Shown: one piece after another, positions 5,961-13,772 of the stretch
How positions within the stretch are numbered: position 1 is the stretch's first letter
Layout: every line of letters starts with the position of its first letter
Origin: an uncultured Oscillospiraceae bacterium
GTDB taxonomy: Bacteria > Bacillota > Clostridia > Oscillospirales > Ruminococcaceae
Assembly: GCA_934457235.1 (NCBI GenBank)
Contig: CAKSHT010000014.1
Span: 1-25,727, forward strand
Reading direction: 5' to 3'
Length of the DNA: 25,727 nt
Made by a program: the position numbers and the translations under genes
Notes under the pieces: generated by a model
What the model saw: the letters and a program-made list of their open reading frames with translations, nothing else
Databases searched by the model: none
What the model was told of the DNA's origin: nothing

Positions 5961-7904
5961 TTACTCAGCGTCGAGGTCTGCGTTGTCTTCCATGAGCGCC
6001 TTGATGGACAGGGAAACTCTGTTCTTCTCGGTGTCGATGTCGATGATCTTAGCCTCAACTTCCTGACCAACGGTCAGAACGTTGTTGATGTTGGTAACTC
6101 TCTCAGTGGAGATCTGGGAGATGTGGATAAGGCCGTCAACACCAGGAATGATCTGTGCGAATGCACCGAACTCGGTGATGCTTACGATGGTAGCCTTGAT
6201 AACGTCGCCGATCTGATACTCCTCAACGAACTTGGTCCAGGGGTTCTCGTCGGGATCCTTTGCGGAGAGGGATACTCTCTTCTTCTCCGGATCGAAGGAC
6301 TTGACGATAACGGTGATCTTGTCGCCTTCCTTAACGATGTCCTTGGGGTGGCCAACTCTGTTCCAGGTCAGCTCGCTGGTTCTTACCAGACCGTCAACCG
6401 GACCGATGTCAACAAATACGCCGTAGTCCTCGATGGAACGAACCTCGCCCTCGAACTTCTGACCGACCTGAATGGTCTCCCAGAACTTAGCTCTCTCAGC
6501 GTCGCGTACCTCTCTGGTAGCCTGGCGGATAGAACCAACTACTCTGTTTCTCTGCTCGTTGATCTCGATAACCTTGAACTGTACGGTCTTCTTTACCAGA
6601 TCCTCAAGCTTGCCGCTTCTCGGAACACCGGTCTGAGATGCAGGGATAAATACTCTTGTGCCGTTAGTTACGACGATCACGCCGCCCTTGACTGCCTGTG
6701 TAACTACACCCTCAAGAGTCTCGTTTGCTTCCTTGCTTGCTGCGATCTTCTCCATGCCAAGTGCGGAATCAACGCGCTTCTTGGACAGGAAAACAACGCC
6801 CTGAGAATCGTCTACCTTTGTTACGATAGCGTCGATCTCGTCGCCTACCTTAACGATGTCCTCAACCTTTGCGTTGGGGTCGTTTGTAAGCTCGTCGAGG
6901 GGTATGTAACCCGTGTGCTTTGTGCCCAGCTCTACTACAGCCTCGTTCGGCTTTACGCTAACAACTGTTGCCTTGACTTTGGCGCCGGTATATAATCTCT
7001 TGCTCTCGGACTGCTCAAACAGTGCTGCAAAGCTCTCCTCATTTTCATTGTTGTTGATGATCTCGCTCATTTTTAAATGAACCTCCTTTATTGTATAGGC
7101 TGGGGTAGAAGCCCCTGCCGTTATTCCGATAATACTATCGGAGTGCAGACCTTCAATGATCTGCGGGGAAAGCTCTGAGGCACTCTCGATGAACACTGTG
7201 CGGCAATATCTCGAACAGATTTCAGCTAACTTTCCTGTGTTGGAGCTGTGCCTTCCTCCGACTACGAGCATAAGGTCAGCCCTTTTTGCAAGCTCCTCCG
7301 CATTTCCCTGGCGTTCCGAGGTCGCGTTGCATATTGTGTCATATATCTTCACGCAGCAATATTCTTCCCGTATCCTCCGGGAATATTCAAGAAACCTGCT
7401 GCGGTCGAAGGTTGTCTGTACGACAAGGACTGCGTCCCTGCCGGAAGCCCTGCACTCGTCGAGCACCTTCCGGACTTCTTCAAACTCCATGCATGCGTAT
7501 GCCGGGCATGACGCATGTCCCATTATCCCGCGTACCTCCGGGTGCTCCCCGTCGCCGAGTATCAGCACCACGCCTTCTGCGGTCTGCTCCGAAACTATCC
7601 TGTGGATACGCTTCACAAACGGACAAGTCGCGTCCAGCAGCACGGAGCATGCCGCCGCTGCGCTGTCCTCGGTATCCCTGCCGACCCCGTGGGAACGTAT
7701 CACCAGGGGCTTCCCGGCGGCTTCCTCCACGTCTGCGGCTATATGAACGCCCCTTTTTTCCAGGGACTGTGTAACTGTCGTGTTGTGTATCAGCGGACCC
7801 AGCGTGTATATCTCGCCGTATTTGTCCGCCGCCTCTTCCGTGAGCCTTATCGCGCGTTCAACGCCGAAGCAGAACCCGGACTTGCCGGCAATCTCAATCA
7901 ACAT
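5961..7904 (-). CDS. ispH-rpsA: IspH-ribosomal protein S1 fusion (HMBPP reductase / S1)
   Basis: This 647-residue fusion joins the last enzyme of the non-mevalonate isoprenoid pathway to an S1-type RNA-binding protein. Residues 1-278 are IspH, which reduces HMBPP to IPP and DMAPP using a [4Fe-4S] cluster; the three cluster cysteines are Cys12 (GFCFGV), Cys94 (DATCPF) and Cys192 (ICNATS), with GDGEHPEV and SSNT also present. Residues from about 305 hold four S1 repeats, near 305-377, 394-460, 480-548 and 565-635; the third and fourth carry the clear GxFVDI/GAFAQI and VDGL(V/I)xxS motifs. The fusion is a known architecture in Clostridia. The ATG overlaps the plsC stop by 11 bases. At the junction, in frame, a strong ribosome site precedes Met279, so free S1 could also be made. 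Confidence 0.95.
   Translation of the reverse strand: MLIEIAGKSGFCFGVERAIRLTEEAADKYGEIYTLGPLIHNTTVTQSLEKRGVHIAADVEEAAGKPLVIRSHGVGRDTEDSAAAACSVLLDATCPFVKRIHRIVSEQTAEGVVLILGDGEHPEVRGIMGHASCPAYACMEFEEVRKVLDECRASGRDAVLVVQTTFDRSRFLEYSRRIREEYCCVKIYDTICNATSERQGNAEELAKRADLMLVVGGRHSSNTGKLAEICSRYCRTVFIESASELSPQIIEGLHSDSIIGITAGASTPAYTIKEVHLKMSEIINNNENEESFAALFEQSESKRLYTGAKVKATVVSVKPNEAVVELGTKHTGYIPLDELTNDPNAKVEDIVKVGDEIDAIVTKVDDSQGVVFLSKKRVDSALGMEKIAASKEANETLEGVVTQAVKGGVIVVTNGTRVFIPASQTGVPRSGKLEDLVKKTVQFKVIEINEQRNRVVGSIRQATREVRDAERAKFWETIQVGQKFEGEVRSIEDYGVFVDIGPVDGLVRTSELTWNRVGHPKDIVKEGDKITVIVKSFDPEKKRVSLSAKDPDENPWTKFVEEYQIGDVIKATIVSITEFGAFAQIIPGVDGLIHISQISTERVTNINNVLTVGQEVEAKIIDIDTEKNRVSLSIKALMEDNADLDAE
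7068..7090 (-). promoter_or_regulatory. Internal ribosome site and start at the IspH/S1 junction
   Basis: Inside the fused frame the minus strand reads TAAAGGAGGT (7090-7081), then 10 bases, then ATG at 7070-7068, coding for Met279 of the fusion. The protein from there begins MSEIINNNENEE and contains all four S1 repeats (369 residues). The GGAGG-to-ATG spacing of 11 bases is a little long but usable. Confidence 0.55.
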
Positions 7905-8499
7905 CTGGCATATTCTCCTGGAGCAGCGCGATCTCGTTCATGATGGTGGCGCTGACCTGCTTCAGCATCCTGCGGTCGGAGATATCCACATCGAAGTACT
8001 CGGCGGGTATCATCTTGCCGATGGATATGTAGATGTTCTGGCGGAACTTCTTCCGTCCGTACTTCACGTACACCGGCACCACAGGGACCTTCGCCTGCGC
8101 CGCGATGAGCGTCACGCCGCTTTTCGCCCGACCGAGCGTACCGTCCTTGGAACGCGTGCCCTCCGGGAATATCACGAAAATGCGTCCTTCCTTCAGGCTC
8201 TCCAGCGCCTTGTCGATGGCGGAAGTGTCCTTCGCGCCGCGCTTCACCGGAAACGCCCCCAGCTTTGTTATCAGCCAGGTGAAGATCGGATTCATGTGGA
8301 AAAGCTCTTCTTTCGCCATGAAGGTGTATTTCCCCTTGAAGGTTATGCCCACCACAGGCGGATCGTTATTGGACACATGGTTGCTGGCGATTATGTAACC
8401 GCCCTTTTCCCTGGGGATATTCTCCCCGCCGATAACGTGTATATGATAAACGATTATGTAGAATAATCTTGCGCAGTTGCGGAGAAACGAGTATAACAT
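7894..8499 (-). CDS. plsC: 1-acyl-sn-glycerol-3-phosphate acyltransferase
   Basis: PlsC transfers an acyl chain to lysophosphatidic acid to give phosphatidic acid, the second acylation of phospholipid synthesis, at the inner face of the membrane. The 201-residue protein has an N-terminal hydrophobic segment (RLFYIIVYHI), the catalytic NHxxxxD box at residues 40-46 (NHVSNND) and the substrate-binding FPEGTRS box at 111-117. The start is the ATG at 8499, whose A is shared with the cmk TGA stop (TGATG on the minus strand); an AGGGAG site 6 bases earlier supports it over the upstream in-frame ATG. The 3' end overlaps ispH-rpsA by 11 bases, so translation of the three genes is tightly coupled. Confidence 0.93.
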   Translation of the reverse strand: MLYSFLRNCARLFYIIVYHIHVIGGENIPREKGGYIIASNHVSNNDPPVVGITFKGKYTFMAKEELFHMNPIFTWLITKLGAFPVKRGAKDTSAIDKALESLKEGRIFVIFPEGTRSKDGTLGRAKSGVTLIAAQAKVPVVPVYVKYGRKKFRQNIYISIGKMIPAEYFDVDISDRRMLKQVSATIMNEIALLQENMPDVD

Positions 8500-9173
8500 C
8501 ACAGCTTCTCCCTGATAATGCTGCACACCAGGTCGCAGGACTGGTCGAAGTCAAGCCCCGACGTATCCGCAAGCACTGCGTCCTCCGCCTGCTTCAGCGG
8601 AGCGACAGCCCGGTGGGAGTCATCGTAATCGCGCTTGCTGAGGTCCGCGAGGACTTCTTCAAACGTGGTCTGCACGCCCTTGGCGCAAAGCTCGTCGTAA
8701 CGGCGCTTGGCGCGTATCTCTGGCGTTGCGGTCAGAAAAATCTTGACCTGCGCGTCGGGAAGCACGACCGTACCGATATCGCGGCCGTCCATAATGACGT
8801 TGTTTTCGCGCGCGATCGCCCTCTGCATGTCCAGCAGGGCAGCGCGGACAGCGGGCACCGCCGAAACTGCGGAAGCCGCCATGGATATTTCGGGCAGGCG
8901 TATCTCCTCGGAAACATCGCCGCCGTTGAGGTAGATGTGCTGTACGCCGTCGATCAGCCGTATCTCAGGGTGTATCTGCGGGAGCTGCGCCGCGATATCC
9001 TCCGCAGAGGACATATCGACACCGTTCCTGTGGCAGAACAGCCCGACGGCGCGGTAGAGCGCCCCGGTATCAACGTAAATGAAGCCCAGCCTTTTTGCGG
9101 CAGTTCTTGCGATACTGCTTTTTCCAGCTCCGACGGGACCGTCGATAGCTGCTGAGATGAGCTTTTCCGGCAT
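8499..9173 (-). CDS. cmk: Cytidylate kinase
   Basis: Cytidylate kinase phosphorylates CMP and dCMP with ATP in pyrimidine salvage. The 224-residue protein has the P-loop GPVGAGKS at residues 12-19, the YVDTGALYRAV segment, the conserved DGRDIGTVVLPDA block and the FLTATPEIRAKRR lid segment, all family hallmarks at usual length. ATG at 9173 is chosen because an AGGGTG site lies 6 bases before it; a nearer upstream in-frame ATG (ATGTTTATG) touches that site. It is the first gene of the cmk-plsC-ispH/rpsA operon, a common order in Clostridia, and is preceded by a good promoter and a leader with a small hairpin (9192-9206). Confidence 0.95.
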   Translation of the reverse strand: MPEKLISAAIDGPVGAGKSSIARTAAKRLGFIYVDTGALYRAVGLFCHRNGVDMSSAEDIAAQLPQIHPEIRLIDGVQHIYLNGGDVSEEIRLPEISMAASAVSAVPAVRAALLDMQRAIARENNVIMDGRDIGTVVLPDAQVKIFLTATPEIRAKRRYDELCAKGVQTTFEEVLADLSKRDYDDSHRAVAPLKQAEDAVLADTSGLDFDQSCDLVCSIIREKL

Positions 9174-9262
9174 AAACATCACCCTGACATACCACTTGCA
9201 AAGTGGCTTAAATGTGAAAAAATGTAAAAAGGTAAAACTACCCCTATACATTTATTCAATTT

Positions 9263-9291
9263 ATTATATCACACTTCCCGCGAAATTGCAA
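9263..9291 (-). promoter_or_regulatory. Promoter of the cmk operon
   Basis: On the minus strand TTGCAA (9286-9291), 17 bases and TATAAT (9263-9268). The leader is about 85 bases and includes the hairpin CCACTT-TGC-AAGTGG (9192-9206). A box reading TTGCAAGTGTTTTT on the plus strand overlaps the -35 and is nearly repeated at the rpiR promoter. Confidence 0.8.
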
Positions 9292-9350
9292 GTGTTTTTT
9301 TGCAATTTCATGGATTTTTCACGATAAAACCGGGAGTCGGTGAAACTTAA

Positions 9351-9416
9351 TTACCCGGCGTAATAATGTGGCAAGAATATACAAAATTCCTGCCACGCCA
9401 ATATTACTCCGGGTAA
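9351..9416. repeat. 66-base imperfect inverted repeat
   Basis: The left arm (9351-9378, starting TTACCCGG) pairs with the right arm (9386-9416, ending CCGGGTAA) around a 7-base loop, with one mismatch near the outer end, a 3-base bulge and one or two inner mismatches. It lies between the cmk promoter and the 3' end of the HI0933-family gene. There is no T-run after it, so it is not a standard terminator. It may be a small transposon-like element or a structured 3' end. The rest of the 309-base gap (9174-9482) shows only the cmk promoter and leader. Confidence 0.75.
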
Positions 9417-9482
9417 AAGCTCGACATAATATTACAAATATCTGCACCGCGTAGATTTACTATCAGTCATATTGCGACATAA

Positions 9483-10712
9483 TTATACAATTCCTGCGAC
9501 AGCCATCGCGGCGGTGTAGGCGGTGGAAAACGCTATCTGTAAGTTAAATCCGCCGGTGTAGCCGTCGCAGTCGATTATCTCGCCGGCGAAGTACAGTCCG
9601 GGGCATATGCGGCTTTCCATGGTGTTGGGGCGTATTTCCTTAACGGAAACGCCGCCGCGGGTGATTATAGCCTCTTCGATGGGGCGGAAGCGCTTTATAT
9701 GGAGCTTTACGCACTTCAGCAGCCTGCCGAGGTGCTGGCGCTGCTCGCGGGTTACTTCATCGACATGCAGCTCTCCGGGAATCCCCGAAAGCTCCGCGAT
9801 GACCGGCGCCAGCTGCGCCGGGAGAAGCCCCCGCAGGCTCTCCGCGAACGGCATTCCGCGGCGCTCGCTGAAATCCCGGAGTATACGGTCGTCCAGCTTT
9901 TTTTCGGAGAGCGCGGGCTTTAGGTCTATTTCCACGCAGTATTCTCCGGGCTTCATCTCCGGAATGTGCGCCGAAGCGCTTAAAATCGTGGGTCCGCCGA
10001 TACCGTAGGCGGTGAACAGCAGTTCCCCGAAGTCCTCATAAATCGCTTTCCCGTCCCGGATGAGCCGCATAGAGATGTTGCGCAGGTCAAGCCCCGCCGC
10101 CTGCGCGACCCATCGTTCCTCGGTTTCCATCGGGATAAGCGATGGCTCCGGCGGGATTATCGTATGACCCGCCTGGCGTGCGAGCGCGTATCCCGATCCG
10201 TCCGAGCCGGTGAGCGGGTAGGAAGCCCCGCCGGTGGCTAATACAACAGCTCCGGCGCGGACTTCACGTCCGGATATTACGGCGCCGCAGCACTGTCCGT
10301 CCTCAATGAGGAGCTTCGTGCAGTTACCGCGGATGATATCGACGTTCAGCTTTCTGAGCTGACTTTCCAGGGCGGAAACCACGTCGCTAGCCTTGTCGGA
10401 AACAGGAAAGACCCGGCGTCCGCGCTCAGTCTTGAGCGGTACGCCGAGGTTCTCGAAATATTGCATTACGTCCGACGGCTCATATTTTGAGAGCGCGCTG
10501 TACAGGAAGCGCGGGTTGCGCGGGATATTTTTCAGCACCTCGTCTGCGGAGCAGTCGTTTGTGACGTTGCAGCGTCCCTTGCCGGTTATACCAAGCTTCC
10601 GCCCCAGGGATTTCCCGTGCTCCGCGACGGCGGTTTTCAGTCCCGTTCCGGCGGCGTGGGCGGCGCAGAACATTCCGGCGGCGCCGCCTCCTATTATAAG
10701 GATATCAAACAT
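9483..10712 (-). CDS. HI0933-family FAD-dependent oxidoreductase
   Basis: This 409-residue flavoprotein belongs to the HI0933 (YhiN/BaiN-like) family, whose physiological substrate is generally unknown; one member reduces bile-acid intermediates. The N-terminal dinucleotide fold has GGGAAG at residues 8-13, followed by the family block GKSLGRKLGITGKGRCNVTN at 33-52. The C-terminal part has GLYFAGEIIDCDGYTGGFN, the second FAD-contacting motif, and the length is typical. The start codon overlaps the rpiR stop by 8 bases, so the two are co-transcribed. In many Clostridia this gene neighbours cmk, as here, but in this window it has a separate upstream promoter and the inverted repeat lies between. 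Confidence 0.9.
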   Translation of the reverse strand: MFDILIIGGGAAGMFCAAHAAGTGLKTAVAEHGKSLGRKLGITGKGRCNVTNDCSADEVLKNIPRNPRFLYSALSKYEPSDVMQYFENLGVPLKTERGRRVFPVSDKASDVVSALESQLRKLNVDIIRGNCTKLLIEDGQCCGAVISGREVRAGAVVLATGGASYPLTGSDGSGYALARQAGHTIIPPEPSLIPMETEERWVAQAAGLDLRNISMRLIRDGKAIYEDFGELLFTAYGIGGPTILSASAHIPEMKPGEYCVEIDLKPALSEKKLDDRILRDFSERRGMPFAESLRGLLPAQLAPVIAELSGIPGELHVDEVTREQRQHLGRLLKCVKLHIKRFRPIEEAIITRGGVSVKEIRPNTMESRICPGLYFAGEIIDCDGYTGGFNLQIAFSTAYTAAMAVAGIV

Positions 10713-11565
10713 CTTTCTTGTATACGTCGTTGGTGTCCCAGAGGGTCTCCAGCTTGCGGAAAGTCTGCTCTACGCGGCAGCGGTTGCGGTTGGATACCGC
10801 GACGATGAGGGCGTTCAGCAGGCTCATCGGGGCTACCAGGCTGTCTACGAAGCTCACCATGTCGGAGGTGGCGCAGAGGGTGGTATGGGCGTACTGCGCG
10901 AGCGGGGAGTTTTCGCTGTCGGTTATCGCTATTATCTGGGAGCCGCAGTCGTGGGCGAACTTGCAGGCGTTAATGGTGCTCTTGGCGTAGCGGGGGAATG
11001 AAAGCCCGATGAACACGTCGCCCTCGCCGATGTGTATCATCTGCTGATATATCTCGCTGGTGGCAACGGAGCCTATAAGCGTCACCTTGTCGAAGATAAG
11101 CCGCAGGTAATAGTGCATGAAGCTTGCAAGAATTCCGCTGGACATCGCGCCCTGGATATATATGCGGCGTGCGTCCACGATGGTGTTGACTGCGTTGTCG
11201 AAAGCCTCGCGGTCAACGGCTTCCAGCGTACGGCGTATCTTGTCGATGTCCTGGGTGAGGACGCCCTCGATGGGGTCAAGGTCGCCTATGCGGCTGCGGG
11301 TGACGTCCATTCGCTGGATAGTGGTAAGGCGGTTCTTAATGTGGCTCTGGAGGGAGCGCTGGAGCTGGGGATAACCCTCGAATCCAAGCTCTATTGCGAA
11401 GCGTACGACGGTGGACTCGCTGACGTTGACAGCGTTTCCGAGCTTCAGTGCGGTCATGTAGGCGGCTTTTTCGTAATGGTTAAGGATATAGTTAGCTATA
11501 AGCTTCTGGCTTTTGGAAAAAGTGGGCATAAGCTCCTCTATACGCTGGAGCAGATCGTCTTTCAT
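10705..11565 (-). CDS. RpiR/MurR-family transcriptional regulator
   Basis: This 286-residue protein has the RpiR layout: an N-terminal helix-turn-helix domain (residues 1-77, with VSESTVVRFAIELGFEGYPQLQ at about 48-69) and a C-terminal SIS sugar-phosphate-binding domain from about residue 120 (IYIQGAMSSGILASF, then FIGLSFPRYAKSTI and IIAITDS). Such regulators respond to phosphosugars, often amino-sugar phosphates. The ATG at 11565 is preceded by GAGGTG at 7 bases; the longer reading runs into the promoter. It overlaps the flavoprotein gene. The upstream box shared with the cmk promoter could be its operator, but that is an inference. Confidence 0.88.
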   Translation of the reverse strand: MKDDLLQRIEELMPTFSKSQKLIANYILNHYEKAAYMTALKLGNAVNVSESTVVRFAIELGFEGYPQLQRSLQSHIKNRLTTIQRMDVTRSRIGDLDPIEGVLTQDIDKIRRTLEAVDREAFDNAVNTIVDARRIYIQGAMSSGILASFMHYYLRLIFDKVTLIGSVATSEIYQQMIHIGEGDVFIGLSFPRYAKSTINACKFAHDCGSQIIAITDSENSPLAQYAHTTLCATSDMVSFVDSLVAPMSLLNALIVAVSNRNRCRVEQTFRKLETLWDTNDVYKKDV

Positions 11566-11623
11566 CAAAGCACCTCGTTTCAAAACATTCAGCAGCCCCG
11601 AAAACAGGGACTGCCCTATACTA

Positions 11624-11652
11624 ACTATACACCATTCACGGATTTTTTGCAA
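11624..11652 (-). promoter_or_regulatory. Promoter of the rpiR-flavoprotein operon
   Basis: On the minus strand TTGCAA (11647-11652), 17 bases and TATAGT (11624-11629). On the plus strand the -35 region reads TTGCAAGTGGTTTT, nearly identical to the box at 9286. A further TTGCAA lies at 11691-11696. Confidence 0.75.
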
Positions 11653-11713
11653 GTGGTTTTGCTAAAACTTTTAAAATTGACGGGGTTTTATTGCAATTTT
11701 GCAGGATTTCGGA

Positions 11714-11746
11714 TCGAAAAAATGTACGGGCGGTCATTGACCGCCC
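11714..11746 (-). terminator. Terminator of the VWA-domain lipoprotein gene
   Basis: On the minus strand GGGCGGTCA and TGACCGCCC (11746-11738 and 11736-11728) form a nine-base stem, followed by GTACATTTTTTCG. It is 18 bases past the stop codon. Confidence 0.85.
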
Positions 11747-11763
11747 ATATTGATGATTGGTAG

Positions 11764-13365
11764 TTATTCCAGGTACCCGTTTACGATCCTGACCATCATG
11801 TCGTTCAGTTTTTCGACGGAGTAGCTGCCGACGGTCGGCTCGGTGTGGCTGTAGCCGATACCGCTGTCGTCCGTAAGGAACGTATAAGTTCCGCCGGTCA
11901 TGAACGCCATGCTTCGGAGCAGGTATTCGCAGGACTTATCCACGCCGCTTGCCGCTGCGGGGACTATCCGTATTCCCTTTTCGGCGGCGTTACGTACGTG
12001 CTTTACCACCTCGTCGATTATCTGGGCGTCCTCGTGGGGCGGGGCGTCCAGGACAAGGAACATCACCTTGACGGAGTTTTCGTCCCAGTCGTGGGACAGT
12101 GCGCTGTCAAGAGCCGTATGCACTGCCTCCGGAGTATCGCCGCCTCCGTCCGCGGACTGCTCGGAGATCGCCCTTACCGCTGCTTCAAGGTCGGTCGTGA
12201 ACGGGAATTCACGCACGACGTACTCGTCGCCCTCGTCGCGGTAGAAGTTCACGCTGATACGCGTCGGGATATTCGCGTTATCCTGGCGTATCCGGGTTAC
12301 TACGTCCTCCAGCTCCGCCTTGAGGTACTCAAGCTCGTCGCCCATGGAGCCGGTGGTATCGCACAATATCATAAGGTCGAGGGTCTTTGCGTGGGGAGCT
12401 GCATCGTTGTCCAGGGTAAATTCAAGCTCGCAGTCGCCGGTCACGTCCGCGGTGAACGTCTGCTTCTGACCGCCGTACGAAACGGCGAAGCTCTTGTCGT
12501 AGTCGCCGATTCTGGATCTTTTCCCGAAAAGGTACGCCATGCCCTTGTTGTCCGTTACTGCGGAGTATCCCATTCCGTCCACCAGCGCGCCGGTTACGGG
12601 AGCGCCGGAGTTGTCGAGGATCCTGACCGCAATACGGTATTCCGCGCCAGTACGCCATTCGCTGAGGTAGGAATCCCAGTCAACTCCGTAATTATTGCTG
12701 GAATACAGCCCCTGCCAGAAATCCCAGTGCTGGTTGTCGTTCCATTCGCCGCCGGTGAGCAGCCCCGCCTGCGGGTCGATATCCCAGCCGGGGTAAGGCT
12801 CGACAGGTTCTATCGGGTCGATGGGGCAGCCGGGGTCGATGTATTCCCCGCCGCGATACGAGCCGTCAACTGCGGCGGCTTCGGCGATGTAGTCCATATC
12901 TCCTGCCACATCGTAGGCGATATCGTCGGCGTATACACTGTCGTCGGAGCGCCCGGTGCCGCCGATGTCCTTTCCGGTGTAGTCGCTTCCGGTAGGGTCG
13001 GAGTGTGTGGAAGCGGGTTTTGCGGAGGTCGTGGTAGTCACGGGTTTTGTGGTTTCGGCGGGAGTTTTCGTGGTTTCCGGCGCTGAGGTGCTCCCGGACG
13101 TCGTGGTGATCACGTCCGGCTCGGTTACGTCCGCTGGCTTGCCGGAGCTGCCGGGAGTCGCTGCGGACCCGGTCGCAGCTGACGTGTCCGCCGGAGTTCC
13201 CGTATCTCCTGAATCTGTGTGACTTGCAGCGCCCGGAGTGCCTGCGCTCCCGGATCCTGAGGGGCTTCCGGACGTATCGTACCCGGAGCTGTAGCCGTTC
13301 CCTCCGGAGGCGCATCCGGTGAGCAGCGCCGCAGTTATCAGAGCGAGTATCGCGCGTTTCTTCAT
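11764..13365 (-). CDS. Von Willebrand A-domain lipoprotein
   Basis: This 533-residue surface lipoprotein starts with a signal peptide ending in LLTGC (Cys18). Residues 19-140 are a long Gly/Ser/Thr/Pro linker with repeated ETTKP-type units, typical of a cell-wall-spanning stalk. Residues 140-240 are acidic and aromatic-rich with a Pro-rich IDPIEPVEPYPG stretch. About 243-318 resembles a carboxypeptidase-regulatory/Ig-like beta domain (VRILDNSGAPVTGALV, TDNKGMAYLFG). From about 328 comes the VWA domain with a metal-ion site: DTTGSMG (Asp336, Thr338, Ser340), GGGDTPEAV (Thr411) and LVLDAPPHED (Asp440). The domain probably mediates metal-dependent binding to a protein or glycan; the partner is unknown. 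The ATG is 8 bases after AAGGAGG. It is monocistronic. Confidence 0.88.
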   Translation of the reverse strand: MKKRAILALITAALLTGCASGGNGYSSGYDTSGSPSGSGSAGTPGAASHTDSGDTGTPADTSAATGSAATPGSSGKPADVTEPDVITTTSGSTSAPETTKTPAETTKPVTTTTSAKPASTHSDPTGSDYTGKDIGGTGRSDDSVYADDIAYDVAGDMDYIAEAAAVDGSYRGGEYIDPGCPIDPIEPVEPYPGWDIDPQAGLLTGGEWNDNQHWDFWQGLYSSNNYGVDWDSYLSEWRTGAEYRIAVRILDNSGAPVTGALVDGMGYSAVTDNKGMAYLFGKRSRIGDYDKSFAVSYGGQKQTFTADVTGDCELEFTLDNDAAPHAKTLDLMILCDTTGSMGDELEYLKAELEDVVTRIRQDNANIPTRISVNFYRDEGDEYVVREFPFTTDLEAAVRAISEQSADGGGDTPEAVHTALDSALSHDWDENSVKVMFLVLDAPPHEDAQIIDEVVKHVRNAAEKGIRIVPAAASGVDKSCEYLLRSMAFMTGGTYTFLTDDSGIGYSHTEPTVGSYSVEKLNDMMVRIVNGYLE

Positions 13366-13387
13366 GTGAAATTCCTCCTTGTGTGCT

Positions 13388-13415
13388 TTTATATATAAAA
13401 CCGGGTAAAGGGCAA
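13388..13415 (-). promoter_or_regulatory. Probable promoter of the VWA lipoprotein gene
   Basis: On the minus strand TTGCCC (13410-13415), 16 bases and TATAAA (13388-13393). The -35 is weak and the spacer one short, but the AT-rich -10 sits 22 bases before the start codon. Confidence 0.45.
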
Positions 13416-13420
13416 TTAGG

Positions 13421-13600
13421 TTGCAGCATTCACGCCTTTAATTCGCTGCATTCACGCCTTTAATTCGCTTGCGCGACATTTACACCTTTAAATCGCTTCG
13501 CTCACGGTGTAAACGCGGTGTGAACGCTCGCATTTTTCATTTCGCGGACGGTCGTCCGCGATTTTGCTGCGCAAAACCATAAAAAATGCGGGGAACCTGC
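13421..13600. repeat. Palindromic repeat element, copy 1 (with internal duplication)
   Basis: This 180-base element is the first of two direct copies. A 22-base unit starting GCATTCACGCC occurs twice in tandem (13426-13447 and 13448-13469), explaining its extra length over copy 2. The element contains nested inverted repeats: GCATTCACGCC near the left end against GTGTGAACGC near 13519, ACACC against GGTGT, then the hairpins TCGCGGAC-GGTC-GTCCGCGA and TTTTGC-TGC-GCAAAA, flanked by GCATTTTTCAT and ATAAAAAATGC. No coding sequence is supported. Confidence 0.9.
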
Positions 13601-13612
13601 TTGATTATCAGA

Positions 13613-13770
13613 TTGCAGCATTCACGCCTTTAATTCGCTTGCGCGACATTTACACCTTTAAATCGCTTCGCTCACGGTGTAAACGCGGCGTGAACGCTCG
13701 CATTTTTCATTTCGCGGACAGTCGTCCGCGATTTTGCTGCGCAAAACCATGAAAAATGAGGGGGACCTGC
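13613..13770. repeat. Palindromic repeat element, copy 2
   Basis: This 158-base copy is offset by 170 bases from the second unit of copy 1 and differs at only a handful of positions, for example CGGCGTG for CGGTGTG and GACAGTC for GACGGTC. All hairpins seen in copy 1 are preserved. The compensation around the hairpins suggests structure matters more than coding. Both copies end in ACCTGC followed by (C/T)GATTAT. Confidence 0.9.
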
Positions 13771-13772
13771 AC

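Noticed and set aside
5943..6995. 350-codon plus-strand frame
   Set aside because: It is antisense to the S1 repeats of ispH-rpsA, lacks a ribosome site and its composition mirrors the codons of the real gene.
11845..13086. 413-codon plus-strand frame
   Set aside because: It is antisense to the VWA lipoprotein; long open frames opposite GC-biased genes are expected here.
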